Shown here piece after piece: positions 1 to 7,751 of a DNA stretch of 9,669 nucleotides. Every line of letters begins with the position of its first letter. Position 1 is the stretch's first letter. The DNA comes from Cyclobacteriaceae bacterium (GTDB taxonomy: Bacteria; Bacteroidota; Bacteroidia; Cytophagales; Cyclobacteriaceae), in the NCBI GenBank assembly GCA_013140395.1, contig JABFSY010000353.1, positions 1 through 9,669 on the forward strand. Reading direction: 5' to 3'. The position numbers and the translations under genes are program-made. The notes beneath the pieces were generated by a model. That model saw nothing but the letters and a program-made list of their open reading frames with translations. It did not search any database and had not been told where the DNA came from.

Positions 1-2540
1 GATTTAGAGAGAGTAGGGTCTGTAGGAGGTGCGCCAGCATAACTCACTGAAGTGGTGTCGCGTTGAGAACTGAAAGTACGAACCACGTTACCTTGGCTAT
101 CTTTTATTTCTAGTGTAATGAGCTCACTTCCTTTTAACTCGGGCAACTGATAATACATGACAACACCGGTAGCGGGATTAATTCCACGGTAAGGATGCGT
201 GCCATCAAAATCATCGGATGTTCTATCCAATTCACTACTCCCATTTACAATGACTGTCGGAGTTGGTTGAAATAGTGTTAAGCTGGGTGCATCTGATTTA
301 TATTGACGGAAAAGATCAAGATCATCTAAAACCCAAAAAGACCTTCCCGAAGTTGATGCTATCAAGTTGTTCTGGTGGATTCTCAAATCAGTGATAGGCG
401 TGACTGGCAGATTCAACTGAAACGGTGACCATTCCTTTCCACCATTCCATGAAATAAACATACCGATTTCTGTACCAGCAAAGAGCAAATCTTTTCTTCG
501 ATCATCCTCTCTCACGACTCTGGTAAACGCGTTGTTTGGAATGCCGGCAATAATTTTATTCCAAGTCTTCCCGTAGTCAGTTGTTTTATAAAGCCCAGGT
601 GCATGATCGTTAAATTTATAACGAGTGGTTGCGATATAGGCGACTGACTTATCATGTGGGGAAACTTCGATAGCGTTGATCAAGCATTCCTGTAGACCAG
701 CGGGAGTAACATTTTGCCATGTAGCTCCACCATCTCTTGTTACGTGCACAAGTCCATCATCGCTGCCCGTCCAGATCACACCTTTTTCATAGGGCGATTC
801 AATGACGTAGCTTAACGTGCCATAGTTCTCAGCGCCCACAGCTTCATTGGTGTAAGGACCACCACCTTTTCCTTGTTTGCTTTTTTCGTTTCTTGTCAAA
901 TCAAGAGAAACTTCCTTCCACGTCACACCCATGTCTGTTGTCTTCAGCAAAAGTTGTGCACCGTGATAATAAGTATTTGGTTCGTGTTTAGACCAAATGA
1001 TGGGTGCGTTCCAGTTGTAGCGATACTTAATATCTTTCGCATCCATTCCTAAATACTGGATGGGAGCAGTCATAATGTTCGTAGCAGCGTTTGCTTTTGT
1101 ATCAAGTGCTTCAATCGTGCCTTGATAACTCCCACCTAGTACATAGCGAGGGTCGTTTGGATCAAATGCAAGAAAAGCACTTTCGCCACCCGCTGATGAA
1201 GTCCAACTCTCAGTGGTAATTCCACCACTGGCTAATTCGCGACTGGCAATTTTCACTGTAGAGTTATCTTGTTGACCAGCATAAATATTGTAGGGGAACA
1301 AGTTGTCGACATTGATTCTATAAAACTGTGCCGTAGGCATATTACTCTGAGTAGACCAACTCTTTCCATAGTTGACCGACACACCGGCACCTCCGTCATC
1401 CGCAATCACCATGTTTTTAGAATTGTTAGGATTAATCCACAGGTCATGAAAGTCTCCATGTGTTCCTGATAGATTTTCCCAGGTTTTGCCGCCATCCTCA
1501 GAACGAAGCGCAGGAGCACTCAATACATAAACGGTATTTTCATTGTTGGGATCTGTAAACAATTCGATGTAGTACCAGGCCCTTTGTATAAGGCGGTGAT
1601 CATTTGTTACACGGGTCCATTTTTCGCCTGCGTTGGTAGACACAAATAAACCTCCCAGTTCTTTGTCAGAGTCACTTTCCACAAGCACATATACTTTTTC
1701 GGAATTAGACCGGCAGACGGCAATCGCCATCTTTCCCAATTCTTTAGGAAGGCCGTTTTGAATTTTCTTCCAGGTTGCGCCTGCATCGGTTGATTTGTAT
1801 AGCCCGCTTCCAGCGCCTCCACTGATTACCTTCCAGGGAAGGCGGCCATATTCATTCATGGCGGCATACAAGATACGAGGATTGTTCATGTCCATCGATA
1901 GTTCTACGCAGCCTGTTTTATCATCTACGAATAGGACGTTGGCCCAGGTAGTTCCTCCATCTACTGATTTGTAAACACCCCGCTCTTTTGAGTTGCTATA
2001 GAGTGCTCCTTGGGCAGCAACAAACACAACATTTGGATCTTTCGGATGGACGGCAATTCTAGAAATATGTTGAGTAAGGTCAAGCCCTATTTTCTTCCAT
2101 GTTTTTCCTGCGTCTGTCGATTTGTAGACGCCATCGCCATGATGTGTCATAACACCCCTTACAGCGTGTTCACCCATTCCAACATACACTACGTTGGGAT
2201 CACTCTCCGCTACGGCTATCGCTCCAACAGAGCCTGTTTTGAAAAACCCGTCAGAAATGTTTTTCCAGGTCAAGCCCATGTCTTCTGTTTTCCATAGACC
2301 ACCACCCGTTGTGCCCATGTAGTAGGTAGTAATATCACCGACAACACCCGTTGCACATACCGATCGGCCTCCACGGAAAGGACCAATATTTCGCCACTTG
2401 ACAGATTTGAAATAAGCATTCAGATCTGTAGCGGTTGAGTTTGTTTTTGCGTTTGTGGCCAGTTCTTTCTTGCCATTTTGCGCGAATGGACAGAGTACAG
2501 GAAAGACTAGTAAAAAAAATAGTATGATTTTTTTGTTCAT
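1..2540 (-). CDS. Secreted Vps10/sortilin-like BNR (Asp-box) repeat beta-propeller protein, partial at C-terminus
   Basis: An open frame from the ATG at 2538-2540 runs without a stop to the left edge, giving 846 residues; I recall relatives of about 1000-1100, so roughly the last 200 are missing. The N-terminus ([20 protein letters not shown]) is a signal peptide, probably cut after Ala20; Cys17 follows Leu, so it is not a good lipobox. Asp-box motifs (S/T-x-D-x-G-x-T-W) occur at about residues 85-92, 141-148, 192-199, 250-257, 301-308, 347-354, 534-541, 601-608, 653-660 and 697-704, with a degenerate one near 388-395. Family signatures seen are [12 protein letters not shown] (49-60), [14 protein letters not shown] (118-131), [10 protein letters not shown] (233-242) and [16 protein letters not shown]. 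Databases often label such proteins 'glycosyl hydrolase', but I see no established catalytic residues, so enzymatic activity is unproven. It probably acts in the periplasm or at the cell surface. It may have its own promoter: 115 bp separate it from the upstream transglutaminase gene. Confidence 0.93.
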   Translation of the reverse strand, partial: MNKKIILFFLLVFPVLCPFAQNGKKELATNAKTNSTATDLNAYFKSVKWRNIGPFRGGRSVCATGVVGDITTYYMGTTGGGLWKTEDMGLTWKNISDGFFKTGSVGAIAVAESDPNVVYVGMGEHAVRGVMTHHGDGVYKSTDAGKTWKKIGLDLTQHISRIAVHPKDPNVVFVAAQGALYSNSKERGVYKSVDGGTTWANVLFVDDKTGCVELSMDMNNPRILYAAMNEYGRLPWKVISGGAGSGLYKSTDAGATWKKIQNGLPKELGKMAIAVCRSNSEKVYVLVESDSDKELGGLFVSTNAGEKWTRVTNDHRLIQRAWYYIELFTDPNNENTVYVLSAPALRSEDGGKTWENLSGTHGDFHDLWINPNNSKNMVIADDGGAGVSVNYGKSWSTQSNMPTAQFYRINVDNLFPYNIYAGQQDNSTVKIASRELASGGITTESWTSSAGGESAFLAFDPNDPRYVLGGSYQGTIEALDTKANAATNIMTAPIQYLGMDAKDIKYRYNWNAPIIWSKHEPNTYYHGAQLLLKTTDMGVTWKEVSLDLTRNEKSKQGKGGGPYTNEAVGAENYGTLSYVIESPYEKGVIWTGSDDGLVHVTRDGGATWQNVTPAGLQECLINAIEVSPHDKSVAYIATTRYKFNDHAPGLYKTTDYGKTWNKIIAGIPNNAFTRVVREDDRRKDLLFAGTEIGMFISWNGGKEWSPFQLNLPVTPITDLRIHQNNLIASTSGRSFWVLDDLDLFRQYKSDAPSLTLFQPTPTVIVNGSSELDRTSDDFDGTHPYRGINPATGVVMYYQLPELKGSELITLEIKDSQGNVVRTFSSQRDTTSVSYAGAPPTDPTLSK

Positions 2541-2655
2541 GGTGACTTGTATTTGTGAGCTAAATATAATTCTAAATATGACACAGTAGTATCGGAAATG
2601 TGATAGTCGGAAATAGGATGCTTTTCGTTGTCTCCAGGTGATCTGGCGTAATTTT
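2541..2655 (-). promoter_or_regulatory. Intergenic region with candidate promoter and an 8-bp direct repeat upstream of the Vps10-like gene
   Basis: This AT-rich 115-bp gap holds no gene. On the minus strand TATATTTA (2568-2561) differs by one base from the Bacteroidota -7 consensus TAnnTTTG and lies 20 nt before the ATG, but I see no convincing -33 TTTG at the right distance. Further upstream TCGGAAAT occurs twice in direct orientation (plus-strand 2592-2599 and 2607-2614), 15 bp start to start, as a regulator site might. No intrinsic terminator for the upstream transglutaminase gene is visible, so read-through is possible. The promoter assignment is a weak inference. Confidence 0.25.
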
Positions 2656-3615
2656 TTATTGCTGCTGTTGCTGCATTTGCATGTACGCAACATAAGAGTT
2701 GCGCGCCATTACCTCAGGCTCGATGGCTACTAAATTAATGGGTAATATTCCAGCTAATTGGGGTTCGGTAAACTCGGTGGTGCTGAATTGTACCGTCACT
2801 TCCAAAATATGTTCTTCGGCTCCTTTATAGGTTCCTTTCACGGGCGTGGTATCTGTAAAATTTCGTCCTGTAGCTAGTCGCACATGCCGCTCACCCGCCA
2901 GACAATTATTGGTAGGATCGATGCCCACCCACCCTAAATCGGGTAGCCATGCTTCAACCCAAGCGTGTGTAGCGCCTTCTCCACGCCATTCACTCGAGCC
3001 CGGGCAGATATATCCACTGATGTAACGTCCAGGAATTTTCAGCAGGCGCATCATGTACAGGAGCAAGTGAGCGAAGTCTTGGCAAACTCCAGCTTTTAGC
3101 TTCCAGATTTCATCCACTTGCGTTTCGATATTTGTCACGCCTTTTTGGTAGGTGAAGTTTTTATAAATGAAACTCGACAAGGAAGTGAGTGAATCTAACG
3201 GATGAACCAGTTTATCCTCGCTTGCTGTTAGGATGGAACGTACTTCCGTTTCACATTCTGCGATTTCGGGGCGCAAGTAGTCAAAAAATCTTTGCTGTAG
3301 GTCTTCGGCCAAAATTTTGTCCCAAACTTCGCTGGAAGCGTCCCGCGATGGGTAGAGGGGATTACTCATCTGTACGCGAAGAAAACTTTCGATGGACAGC
3401 TCCTGGTGGGGCTGCAGCAATGAAAAGAACCCGGTTGTGTTGTTGAAATAATCTTGCAAGGTATAGATGGATGGCTGTTGAGAGATCTTCAACAGATGAC
3501 TCACCACCTGTTGGTGATTGTCATTGAAAGGGTAAAGTTTGATTTGGTTTGCCGAGTCTACAACTTTTTCAGGGTAGCTGTACAGCGTACGATGGTGGAT
3601 ATAGAATTCAGGCAT
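2656..3615 (-). CDS. Transglutaminase-like cysteine enzyme (COG1305) of the ATP-grasp/alpha-E cassette
   Basis: The product has 319 residues. It opens with a family N-terminal beta domain ([20 protein letters not shown]; such proteins typically begin with a 'H.T.Y.Y...V..S.n...L.P' pattern). The transglutaminase core follows, with a complete Cys-His-Asp triad: Cys178 in [12 protein letters not shown], His217 in [15 protein letters not shown] and Asp233 in GIDPTNN. There is no signal peptide, so the protein is probably cytoplasmic. Enzymes of this fold hydrolyse or transfer amide bonds through a thioester; the substrate here is unknown. The gene starts 14 bp after the alpha-E gene ends and is the last of three, so co-translation is likely. 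One oddity is the C-terminal MQMQQQQQ (312-319), a Gln-rich tail encoded by mixed CAA and CAG codons. I infer that the enzyme processes or cross-links the product of the partner ATP-grasp ligase. Confidence 0.93.
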   Translation of the reverse strand: MPEFYIHHRTLYSYPEKVVDSANQIKLYPFNDNHQQVVSHLLKISQQPSIYTLQDYFNNTTGFFSLLQPHQELSIESFLRVQMSNPLYPSRDASSEVWDKILAEDLQQRFFDYLRPEIAECETEVRSILTASEDKLVHPLDSLTSLSSFIYKNFTYQKGVTNIETQVDEIWKLKAGVCQDFAHLLLYMMRLLKIPGRYISGYICPGSSEWRGEGATHAWVEAWLPDLGWVGIDPTNNCLAGERHVRLATGRNFTDTTPVKGTYKGAEEHILEVTVQFSTTEFTEPQLAGILPINLVAIEPEVMARNSYVAYMQMQQQQQ

Positions 3616-3629
3616 TCAACTAAACTACG

Positions 3630-4547
3630 TTATTTATAGCCAAAGTACAAGGTGGTGAGCTTGTGGCTGAAATTTAAAATTTGGTTTCTTGTTGCTGTGA
3701 TCAATTCGCGGACAGCCACGCTATCCTTTTTATTCACGGTGGTATACTGAATATCCTTCACCATTTTGCCAGCCAAGAATTCCATTTCCTTGAAATTATC
3801 AGTTAGTGAGGTTTCTTTCAATCGTTGAAAGTAGCGATCAATCTGACTTAGGCTGTAGCTTACTGAATGGGGGAACTGAGTATTGAATAAAACCTGGTGA
3901 ATGACATCTTCTGTTTGTAGTGCATTTCTATAAAACTTCGTATGAAATTCAAATCCTGATAAGGCGTAAAGTAGATATTTCCAGCTAACGGGTTCGGTCA
4001 CTTCATCGGCAATGTCCCATTTCATTTCAAGCAGGTCTAAACTTTGCAGGGCTCGCTCAATGTATTTGCCCAAGTTAAGAAAGGTATAACCGTCACCGCG
4101 GTTCATGGTTACTTCTACGGTTCCATAAAAAATAATGCTTTCACGCAACAATGTGTCCAGCGCAGTTACCGGATCTTGTTGAAGAAGCAAGTCTTCTGTA
4201 TGCGGATCGCGCACAATATGGTAGTAGTCGTTCAAACATTGCCAAAGTTCTTTGGTAATGTAGTCTTGCACCGATCGGGCATTTTCACGCACCCGAACGA
4301 TATTGGTAAACACTGAAGCATCATGGTCTTTGTTTAGAACCAGGTGATAAAGAGCTTCGCGATAAGAGGTAACGACCATTGCTGTTTCACTCTTAGTGCT
4401 GAGTGTATCGGTTACACGTTGCCAATCGAAGTTTAATATTTCATCTTGAGAAGCAATGTAGTCGGTGCGCAACAAACGAAGTGCGTTGTCGGTACGCTCT
4501 AAATAGCGAGCCATCCAGAAAACCGAATCGGCCACTCTACTTAACAT
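3630..4547 (-). CDS. Alpha-E domain protein (COG2307, DUF403)
   Basis: The product has 305 residues, about the usual length of stand-alone alpha-E proteins, and looks all-helical with no signal peptide or membrane segment. Family signatures seen are MLSRVADSVFWMARYLERTD (1-20), VRVRENARSVQD (84-95), TMNRGDGYTFLNLGKYIERA (147-166) and a segment around FPHSVSYSL (225-233). Conserved charged residues include Arg14, Glu17 and Arg18 in the first helix, Arg87, Glu88 and Arg91 in the RENAR motif, and Glu164 and Arg165. The family has no settled biochemical activity; it almost always sits beside a circularly permuted ATP-grasp and a transglutaminase and is thought to be their obligate partner. It is the middle gene here: 34 bp after the ATP-grasp stop and 14 bp before the transglutaminase start. 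An AGGA close to the ATG (in AATAGGAAGT) could serve as a ribosome site, unusual in this window. Confidence 0.93.
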   Translation of the reverse strand: MLSRVADSVFWMARYLERTDNALRLLRTDYIASQDEILNFDWQRVTDTLSTKSETAMVVTSYREALYHLVLNKDHDASVFTNIVRVRENARSVQDYITKELWQCLNDYYHIVRDPHTEDLLLQQDPVTALDTLLRESIIFYGTVEVTMNRGDGYTFLNLGKYIERALQSLDLLEMKWDIADEVTEPVSWKYLLYALSGFEFHTKFYRNALQTEDVIHQVLFNTQFPHSVSYSLSQIDRYFQRLKETSLTDNFKEMEFLAGKMVKDIQYTTVNKKDSVAVRELITATRNQILNFSHKLTTLYFGYK

Positions 4548-4581
4548 ACTTCCTATTTGATTTTAAGTTTGGCATCATCTA

Positions 4582-6033
4582 CTATCCGGCTAATACCCAC
4601 GTATCTTTACTACCACCCCCCTGAGATGAGTTAACGACTAACGAGCCTTCGCGTAAAGCAACTCTCGTTAAGCCACCTGGCACAATTTCAATTCCTTGGG
4701 GACCGTACAACGCAAAAGGTCGCAAGTCCACATGTCGTGGTTGAATTTTGCTATCAATAAAACAAGGCACCGTAGATAAACTAATGATGGGTTGCGCAAT
4801 GAACTGACGAGGATTTTTCTCGACTTCCTTTTTGTACTCCACCACTTCTTTTTCTGTCACTGCGTTTCCCATGAGCATGCCGTAGCCTCCGCTTTCATTC
4901 GTTTTTTTAATAACCATCTTATTGATTTGCGAAAACACGAGCGAAAAATGTTCGGGGTCGCTCATCGAGTAAGTGGGTACCGTCTTTAAAATGGGCTCTT
5001 CGTTCAAATAATACTTAATCATTTCCGGCACATAAGGATAAACTGCTTTGTCATCCGCAACGCCATTGCCCGGTGCGTTGATGATGGCTACATTGCCTGA
5101 GCGAAACGCAAAGTAAAGGCCCGGCACACCAAGCATGCTTTTCGGATTGAATACCAACGGATCAAGAAAATCATCATCTACTCTTCGGTAAATCACATCC
5201 ACTTGCTTAAGTCCGGCCGTTGTTTTCATGTAGACTTTTGCATTGTCTACCACTAAGTCGCGACCTTCGACTAGCTCAACACCCATTAACCGCGCGAGTG
5301 TGGTGTGTTCAAAATAAGCAGAGTTATAAATCCCGGGTGTAAGTAATACCACCGTGGGATTGCTGATGGCCCGTTTCGAAAGTGCCATCAAATTCTTAAG
5401 TAAAAGATCTGGATAGTCTTTTATTGAACGCACATTGTTCTTGGGAAGCGTGCCAGGAAAGATCCGATAGGTCATGCTTCTGTTTTCCAGCATATAAGAA
5501 ACACCTGACGGTGTTCGTAAATTATCTTCTAACACGTAGAACGAACCATCGCTATCGCGGATAAGGTCAATACCGGATATATGAGTATAAATTCCGTGCG
5601 ACACGTCCACGCCCACCATTTCTTTCATAAAATTTGGGCAAGAGAGAATTAGCGCGGCCGGTATCTTTCCATCTTTGATAATGAACTGGTCGTGGTATAC
5701 ATCGGCTAAAAAAATATTCAACGCTTTTACTCGTTGCTTAATTCCCCGTTCAATGATTGACCATTCAGTAGCGGTGATAATTCTTGGTAGTATATCAAAC
5801 GGAAAAATCTTCTCAATCCCCTCGCCATCGCTATACACCGTAAAGGTAATTCCCTGACTCATGAATAATTTTTTGGCCAGTTCGTTTTTCTTGACCAACT
5901 CTGCTATCGAGTCATTTTTAAGGCTTTGCAGAAACACTTGATAGTGACTGCGGATCGCTTGCTGATCGCACATTTCATCCCACACGTGGGGAGGTGTTTT
6001 ATAATCGGTAAGGAGTGTGCTGAAAGGCATCAT
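4582..6033 (-). CDS. Circularly permuted type-2 ATP-grasp amidoligase-like protein (COG2308, DUF404/DUF407)
   Basis: The product has 483 residues, full length for the family. Circular permutation shows in the motif order. The metal-binding strand pair GIDLIRDSDGSFYVLEDN (154-171; Asp156, Glu169, Asn171), normally at the C-terminal end of an ATP-grasp fold, comes before the glycine-rich nucleotide loop VIKKTNESGGYGM (374-386), FIAQP (411-415) and RHVDLRPF (433-440). Other hallmarks are GITFTVYSDGEGIEKIFPFD (61-80), RVKALNIFLADVYHD (101-115), TPSGVSYMLENR (174-185), YRRVDDDFLDPL (282-293), and the C-terminal PGGLTRVAL and NSSQGGGSKDTWVL (468-481). The family is predicted to make peptide or amide bonds using ATP; its substrates are unknown. 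It has no signal peptide, so it is cytoplasmic. The frame opens ATG-ATG (6033 or 6030), and either could be the start. It is the first gene of the cassette, insulated from the gene upstream by a terminator. Confidence 0.95.
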   Translation of the reverse strand: MMPFSTLLTDYKTPPHVWDEMCDQQAIRSHYQVFLQSLKNDSIAELVKKNELAKKLFMSQGITFTVYSDGEGIEKIFPFDILPRIITATEWSIIERGIKQRVKALNIFLADVYHDQFIIKDGKIPAALILSCPNFMKEMVGVDVSHGIYTHISGIDLIRDSDGSFYVLEDNLRTPSGVSYMLENRSMTYRIFPGTLPKNNVRSIKDYPDLLLKNLMALSKRAISNPTVVLLTPGIYNSAYFEHTTLARLMGVELVEGRDLVVDNAKVYMKTTAGLKQVDVIYRRVDDDFLDPLVFNPKSMLGVPGLYFAFRSGNVAIINAPGNGVADDKAVYPYVPEMIKYYLNEEPILKTVPTYSMSDPEHFSLVFSQINKMVIKKTNESGGYGMLMGNAVTEKEVVEYKKEVEKNPRQFIAQPIISLSTVPCFIDSKIQPRHVDLRPFALYGPQGIEIVPGGLTRVALREGSLVVNSSQGGGSKDTWVLAG

Positions 6034-6118
6034 CTAAAGATAGTAATCGAAAGTTAGGATGCAAGGGGGTAGTTCGGAGATAAATTTTTGAAACCGATTG
6101 CATACTTAGAATTTGGAC
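6034..6118 (-). promoter_or_regulatory. Probable promoter region of the ATP-grasp/alpha-E/transglutaminase operon
   Basis: Because a strong terminator ends the upstream transcript at about 6119, the cassette needs its own promoter in these 85 bp. On the minus strand TAACTTTC (plus 6049-6056) is one base off the Bacteroidota TAnnTTTG element and would give a leader of roughly ten bases. No TTTG sits at the expected spacing upstream, so the exact element is uncertain. No Shine-Dalgarno-like sequence precedes the ATG pair. Confidence 0.35.
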
Positions 6119-6157
6119 AAAAAAAACGGTGCCGGGTTTGTTCGTCCCCGACACCGT
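6119..6157 (-). terminator. Intrinsic terminator after the PAP2/haloperoxidase-like gene
   Basis: Read on the minus strand, ACGGTGTCGGG and CCCGGCACCGT form an 11-bp GC-rich stem with one G-T type wobble and a 10-nt loop, followed directly by a run of eight T residues (plus-strand A run at 6119-6126). The hairpin begins 28 bp after the stop codon of the gene ending at 6186. It separates that transcript from the ATP-grasp cassette. Confidence 0.9.
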
Positions 6158-6185
6158 CAACCTTAAAACAAATAAAAACTAACTC

Positions 6186-7730
6186 CTAATTCGCGCCATC
6201 AGCTTGTGCCCAGGCCACCGCCAATTGACCAATTTTTGCTCCACATTCTTTTCCGCGATCGTTATCAAATCGATAATGAATACCGCCATAAAGTCGGGAC
6301 ACCGCTGCTTCATCGGCCTGGTTTAGAAGTCGATTTGCCTGGGTTGGAAACAGGTATGCTAACAAGGTGGCGGCAGCACCAGAGAAACTTGCATGCCCAG
6401 AGGTGTAAGATGGGAAATTTGGTATGCCTGTAGCTGTTTTGATAGCGGGATCCAGTTGTGAAGGGCGAGGCAAATAGTATTGATACTTAGAATACCAACA
6501 TAAGATACCTGCATCCATAACGGCCCTGTTCATTAGCGAAAAAGCTCGTGCTGATCTTACTTCGCTCCATTTTGATTCGATGATTAGCTCTTGGGCAATT
6601 AGATTCCAGTGTCCTGGCGGAGTGTACGTCCCGGCACCATCTGCCCAAAAATCGGCAATACGCCATTGCTCGCGTGTGCGTTCATCTGCAATCTTTCTTA
6701 CTTCTTGCAAGGCGTTTTTAAATTCAGATGAAGAAAGAGATGGGGGAGCTGGCGGCAACGCTGCAAAAGCAGACACGCTGTCGTACCATGGTTTCACTTT
6801 TCCATACAGTGGAAGCATAGGCGGACGGTACGGTAGTTCAAGACTTATCCATCGATCGGACTCAGCAATTCTTGCAATGTTAAAATAGTCGATAAAAGTT
6901 GTCTGGCTTCCAGCTTGACTCATGCGGTCTGTTTTAGCTCTATTGATGACAAGCGTAGCCACCTGCGAACCAAGGCTTGTGCCTGCATCTAAATCGCTTT
7001 GCGTATTGGCACCTGCCCATTTGCGGCTGTTTTTATTTTCGTCAGCTAACTTTTGCAGATATTCTTTCTCGGCCGGAAACAAAAATTCCAACACTTTTCT
7101 AGAAGCTTCAGCGACTACCGCATGTTCAGAGGGAAAAGAAGGTAATGTTGTTTCAGGGGTTAATAAATTAATGCTAGCATTGGTGGATGCTGGTGCAGGG
7201 CGATTAATCTGGTATTTGAATTTCCAACTTGTCACCAATGCATCATACTGTGCAACACTAAGCAAGGCATAAGCACGTGCAGCAAAAGGAGGATTGGAAA
7301 AGGGCTTATTCGGATTTGCCGGTGCGCCTACTATTGGGGCTATGTTGTATTTTGCTACGAGTGCACGAGCAATTTCATTCCAGCGTACGACAGCGCCCGC
7401 TGCCCAGTAGTTAGTAGTATTTGTTTGACTGGCGGTGCGGTTAGTAGACAAACTGACTAGCTCAGCTAGTTCTGCCTGATAGGCCGCGCTGGAGATAGCT
7501 TCGGCAGTGGGTAGCGAAATAGAACTTGCGTTTATATTTAAAACGGTTTTCCAGTTGCCGGCCGTTTCATCAACTTTTGTAGGGGCTAGTATAGGCAAAG
7601 ACTTGATACTTGGGATGTCCTCATCGCAACTTTGCAGAAAGGAAAATGTGATAATCAGCATTATGGCTGCCTTCCATTTGAAGACATACGCTTTGTTAGA
7701 CAACTTCATAGGGCTTGTTGATTTTTTCAT
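6186..7730 (-). CDS. PAP2 / vanadium-dependent haloperoxidase-like lipoprotein with duplicated PAP2 halves
   Basis: The product has 514 residues. A lipoprotein signal ends in FLQSC (Cys35), followed by Asp-Glu-Asp, which suggests export to the outer membrane and possibly the surface. The C-terminal half carries the complete PAP2/haloperoxidase site: Lys415 and Arg422-Pro in KYQYYLPRP, PSYTSGHASFS (440-450, His446), and SRLYGGIHYRFD (478-489, His485). The N-terminal half has parallel motifs in the same order: KFKYQINRP (170-178), PSFPSEHAVVAEAS (197-210, His203) and SRKWAGANTQSD (235-246), where Asn242 replaces the last His. The family includes acid phosphatases and vanadate haloperoxidases, and sequence alone does not decide between them. 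The ATG at 7730 was taken as the start; Met8 (7709) is also possible and leaves a normal signal peptide. It lies 21 bp after the beta-barrel gene, probably in one operon, and a terminator follows. Confidence 0.88.
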   Translation of the reverse strand: MKKSTSPMKLSNKAYVFKWKAAIMLIITFSFLQSCDEDIPSIKSLPILAPTKVDETAGNWKTVLNINASSISLPTAEAISSAAYQAELAELVSLSTNRTASQTNTTNYWAAGAVVRWNEIARALVAKYNIAPIVGAPANPNKPFSNPPFAARAYALLSVAQYDALVTSWKFKYQINRPAPASTNASINLLTPETTLPSFPSEHAVVAEASRKVLEFLFPAEKEYLQKLADENKNSRKWAGANTQSDLDAGTSLGSQVATLVINRAKTDRMSQAGSQTTFIDYFNIARIAESDRWISLELPYRPPMLPLYGKVKPWYDSVSAFAALPPAPPSLSSSEFKNALQEVRKIADERTREQWRIADFWADGAGTYTPPGHWNLIAQELIIESKWSEVRSARAFSLMNRAVMDAGILCWYSKYQYYLPRPSQLDPAIKTATGIPNFPSYTSGHASFSGAAATLLAYLFPTQANRLLNQADEAAVSRLYGGIHYRFDNDRGKECGAKIGQLAVAWAQADGAN

Positions 7731-7751
7731 GTCCAGTAGTTCGTTGACGAT

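Noticed and set aside
430..2295. Recurring short similar sequences across the first 2.3 kb as a DNA repeat array
   Set aside because: They encode the Asp-box motifs, are spaced irregularly and diverge at the DNA level, so they reflect protein repeats rather than CRISPR or tandem DNA repeats.
1269..2297. Plus-strand open frames of 66 and 95 codons (1269-1469 and 2010-2297) and a minus-strand 71-codon frame (1607-1822)
   Set aside because: They lie inside the continuous Asp-box protein frame, have no recognisable domains and have atypical composition; they are shadows.
2634..2646. CCAG-GTGAT-CTGG as a terminator of the transglutaminase gene
   Set aside because: The stem is only 4 bp and no T run follows on the minus strand.
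3189..3639. Plus-strand frames at 3189-3446 and 3454-3639
   Set aside because: They are antisense to the well-supported transglutaminase gene, and their translations show no family features.
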